Position numbers and translations under genes: made by a program. A model generated the notes under the pieces. It had not been told where the DNA came from, did no database searches, and was given only the letters and a program-made list of their open reading frames with translations. This document shows, one piece after another, positions 63,534-64,000 of a stretch of 64,000 nucleotides of DNA; position 1 is the first letter of the stretch, and each line of letters opens with the position of its first letter. This DNA comes from Arcticibacter svalbardensis MN12-7. Lineage in GTDB: Bacteria > Bacteroidota > Bacteroidia > Sphingobacteriales > Sphingobacteriaceae. The stretch lies in NCBI RefSeq assembly GCF_000403135.1, contig NZ_AQPN01000078.1, positions 1 to 64,000 of the forward strand, in the 5' to 3' direction.

Positions 63534-63894
63534 AGAAAAAGAGACTTTAGGTTGTGTATATGTTTACAATCCACCTGTCCTTAACTTTCAAGTCATCAAT
63601 CAGACAAATAATGATGATTTCTTTTTTTCTTCTCCTTTATATTCCCCCTCATCAGATATTAAGGTATATTTTAGAAATGGCATCAATAAATTAGATTCAA
63701 TTACGCCGCCAGTAATAATAAACGACTCAAAGAAGTACTTTTCCTTCTCTACTTCTTCGTCAAAAGCCAGTGATACTTGTTATGTTAAAATAAAAAATCT
63801 AAAAGTGGATACATTAGTTTATGCCGTATCAATACCTGATGACTTTTGTCCGCAACCTTATATCAGTAGGATAATTATTAATAAATCCCAATGA
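63520..63894 (+). pseudogene. Remnant of a lipoprotein gene, signal peptide lost
   Basis: The frame from Cys63520 on (CSNNKEKETLGC ... ) reads like the mature part of a Bacteroidota lipoprotein of about 125 residues, with VYVYNPPVLNFQVINQ, YSPSSDIKVYF and a C-terminal LVYAVSIPDDFCPQPYIS. The bases before it are the reverse complement of the recombinase remnant rather than a signal sequence, so the gene appears to have been cut at its lipobox. The open frame can be traced to an ATG at 63472 but that stretch looks foreign. The family is not recognised. Beyond it, an ATG at 63969 may begin another gene cut by the window edge. Confidence 0.45.
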
Positions 63895-64000
63895 ATACTA
63901 CAACAACTGCTGTCATAAAAATAGAAAAATAGTAAGAGACAAAAGCTAATGATCATTTCGTATTCAACATGACTGAACGACTAACATTTCTAAATTTTCA

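Noticed and set aside
1-64000. tRNA or rRNA genes
   Set aside because: I looked for T-arm motifs of the GGTTCRANYCC type and rRNA landmarks on both strands and recognised none; a tRNAscan run would settle it.

Overview
The window is chromosomal DNA from a member of the Bacteroidota, most likely Sphingobacteriaceae (Pedobacter-like). The evidence is a SusC/SusD pair, GldH, two DUF4270 lipoproteins, an arginine cluster built on an ArgF'-type transcarbamylase, a 178-codon rpsP, an AURKAIP1/COX24-type 29-residue protein, near-absence of Shine-Dalgarno sequences and many matches to the Bacteroidota -7 promoter element TAnnTTTG. The placement is by gene content only; no rRNA or tRNA gene was seen.

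Layout. 0.1-7.4 kb: a forward run of holB (frameshifted), ricT/PSP1, gldH, yifB/comM, msrA, an M16 peptidase and def. 7.4-9.5 kb: a reverse run with a carboxypeptidase-regulatory-like protein, a NifU-type scaffold and mrp. 9.6-13.1 kb: an AsmA-like/GT51 transglycosylase fusion, hpt and psd. 13.6-19.2 kb: reverse rplS, trmD, rimM, rpsP, gmhA, pfkA and birA. 19.2-22.5 kb: rsfS, ftsH and a LUD protein. 22.6-33.4 kb: an aminotransferase and the arginine cluster (argH, M20 deacylase, proC, argB, argF', argD, argC, argG, GNAT). 33.9-40.3 kb: ssb and mutY against HU, a TPR protein, a small basic ribosomal protein, rng and radA. 40.7-45.6 kb: susC/susD. 46.1-51.4 kb: carB, pnuC, a nicotinamide riboside kinase-like gene and terC. 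51.7-57 kb: rRNA methyltransferase, tadA and an oxidative-stress group (sod, small lipoprotein, oxyR, catalase). 57-63 kb: glmS, two divergent DUF4270 lipoproteins and a kelch lipoprotein. 63-64 kb: decayed mobile DNA.

How genes work together. The arginine genes form a pathway from glutamate through N-acylated intermediates to arginine: the GNAT probably acylates glutamate, ArgB/C/D make acyl-ornithine, ArgF' carbamoylates it, the M20 enzyme removes the acyl group, and ArgG/ArgH finish. CarB supplies carbamoyl phosphate. PnuC and the NadR-like kinase import and phosphorylate nicotinamide riboside. Mrp and the NifU-like protein serve Fe-S assembly. Sod, OxyR and catalase form an oxidative-stress locus.

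The most interesting parts are non-coding. (1) Upstream of terC lies a promoter, a multi-helix RNA-like element with a possible loop-loop contact, and a terminator: a riboswitch-like layout that matches no class I recognise. (2) A 68-bp near-perfect palindrome between susD and carB is built from 11-bp units. (3) A degenerate tandem array with a 56-bp period splits the arginine cluster. (4) Direct GTTAA repeats on a 10-bp period sit upstream of unrelated surface-protein genes, including a 20-mer shared by sites 52 kb apart. (5) A group II intron tail, a dead serine recombinase and a decapitated lipoprotein lie next to each other at the right end. Several genes appear to be transcribed as leaderless mRNAs.
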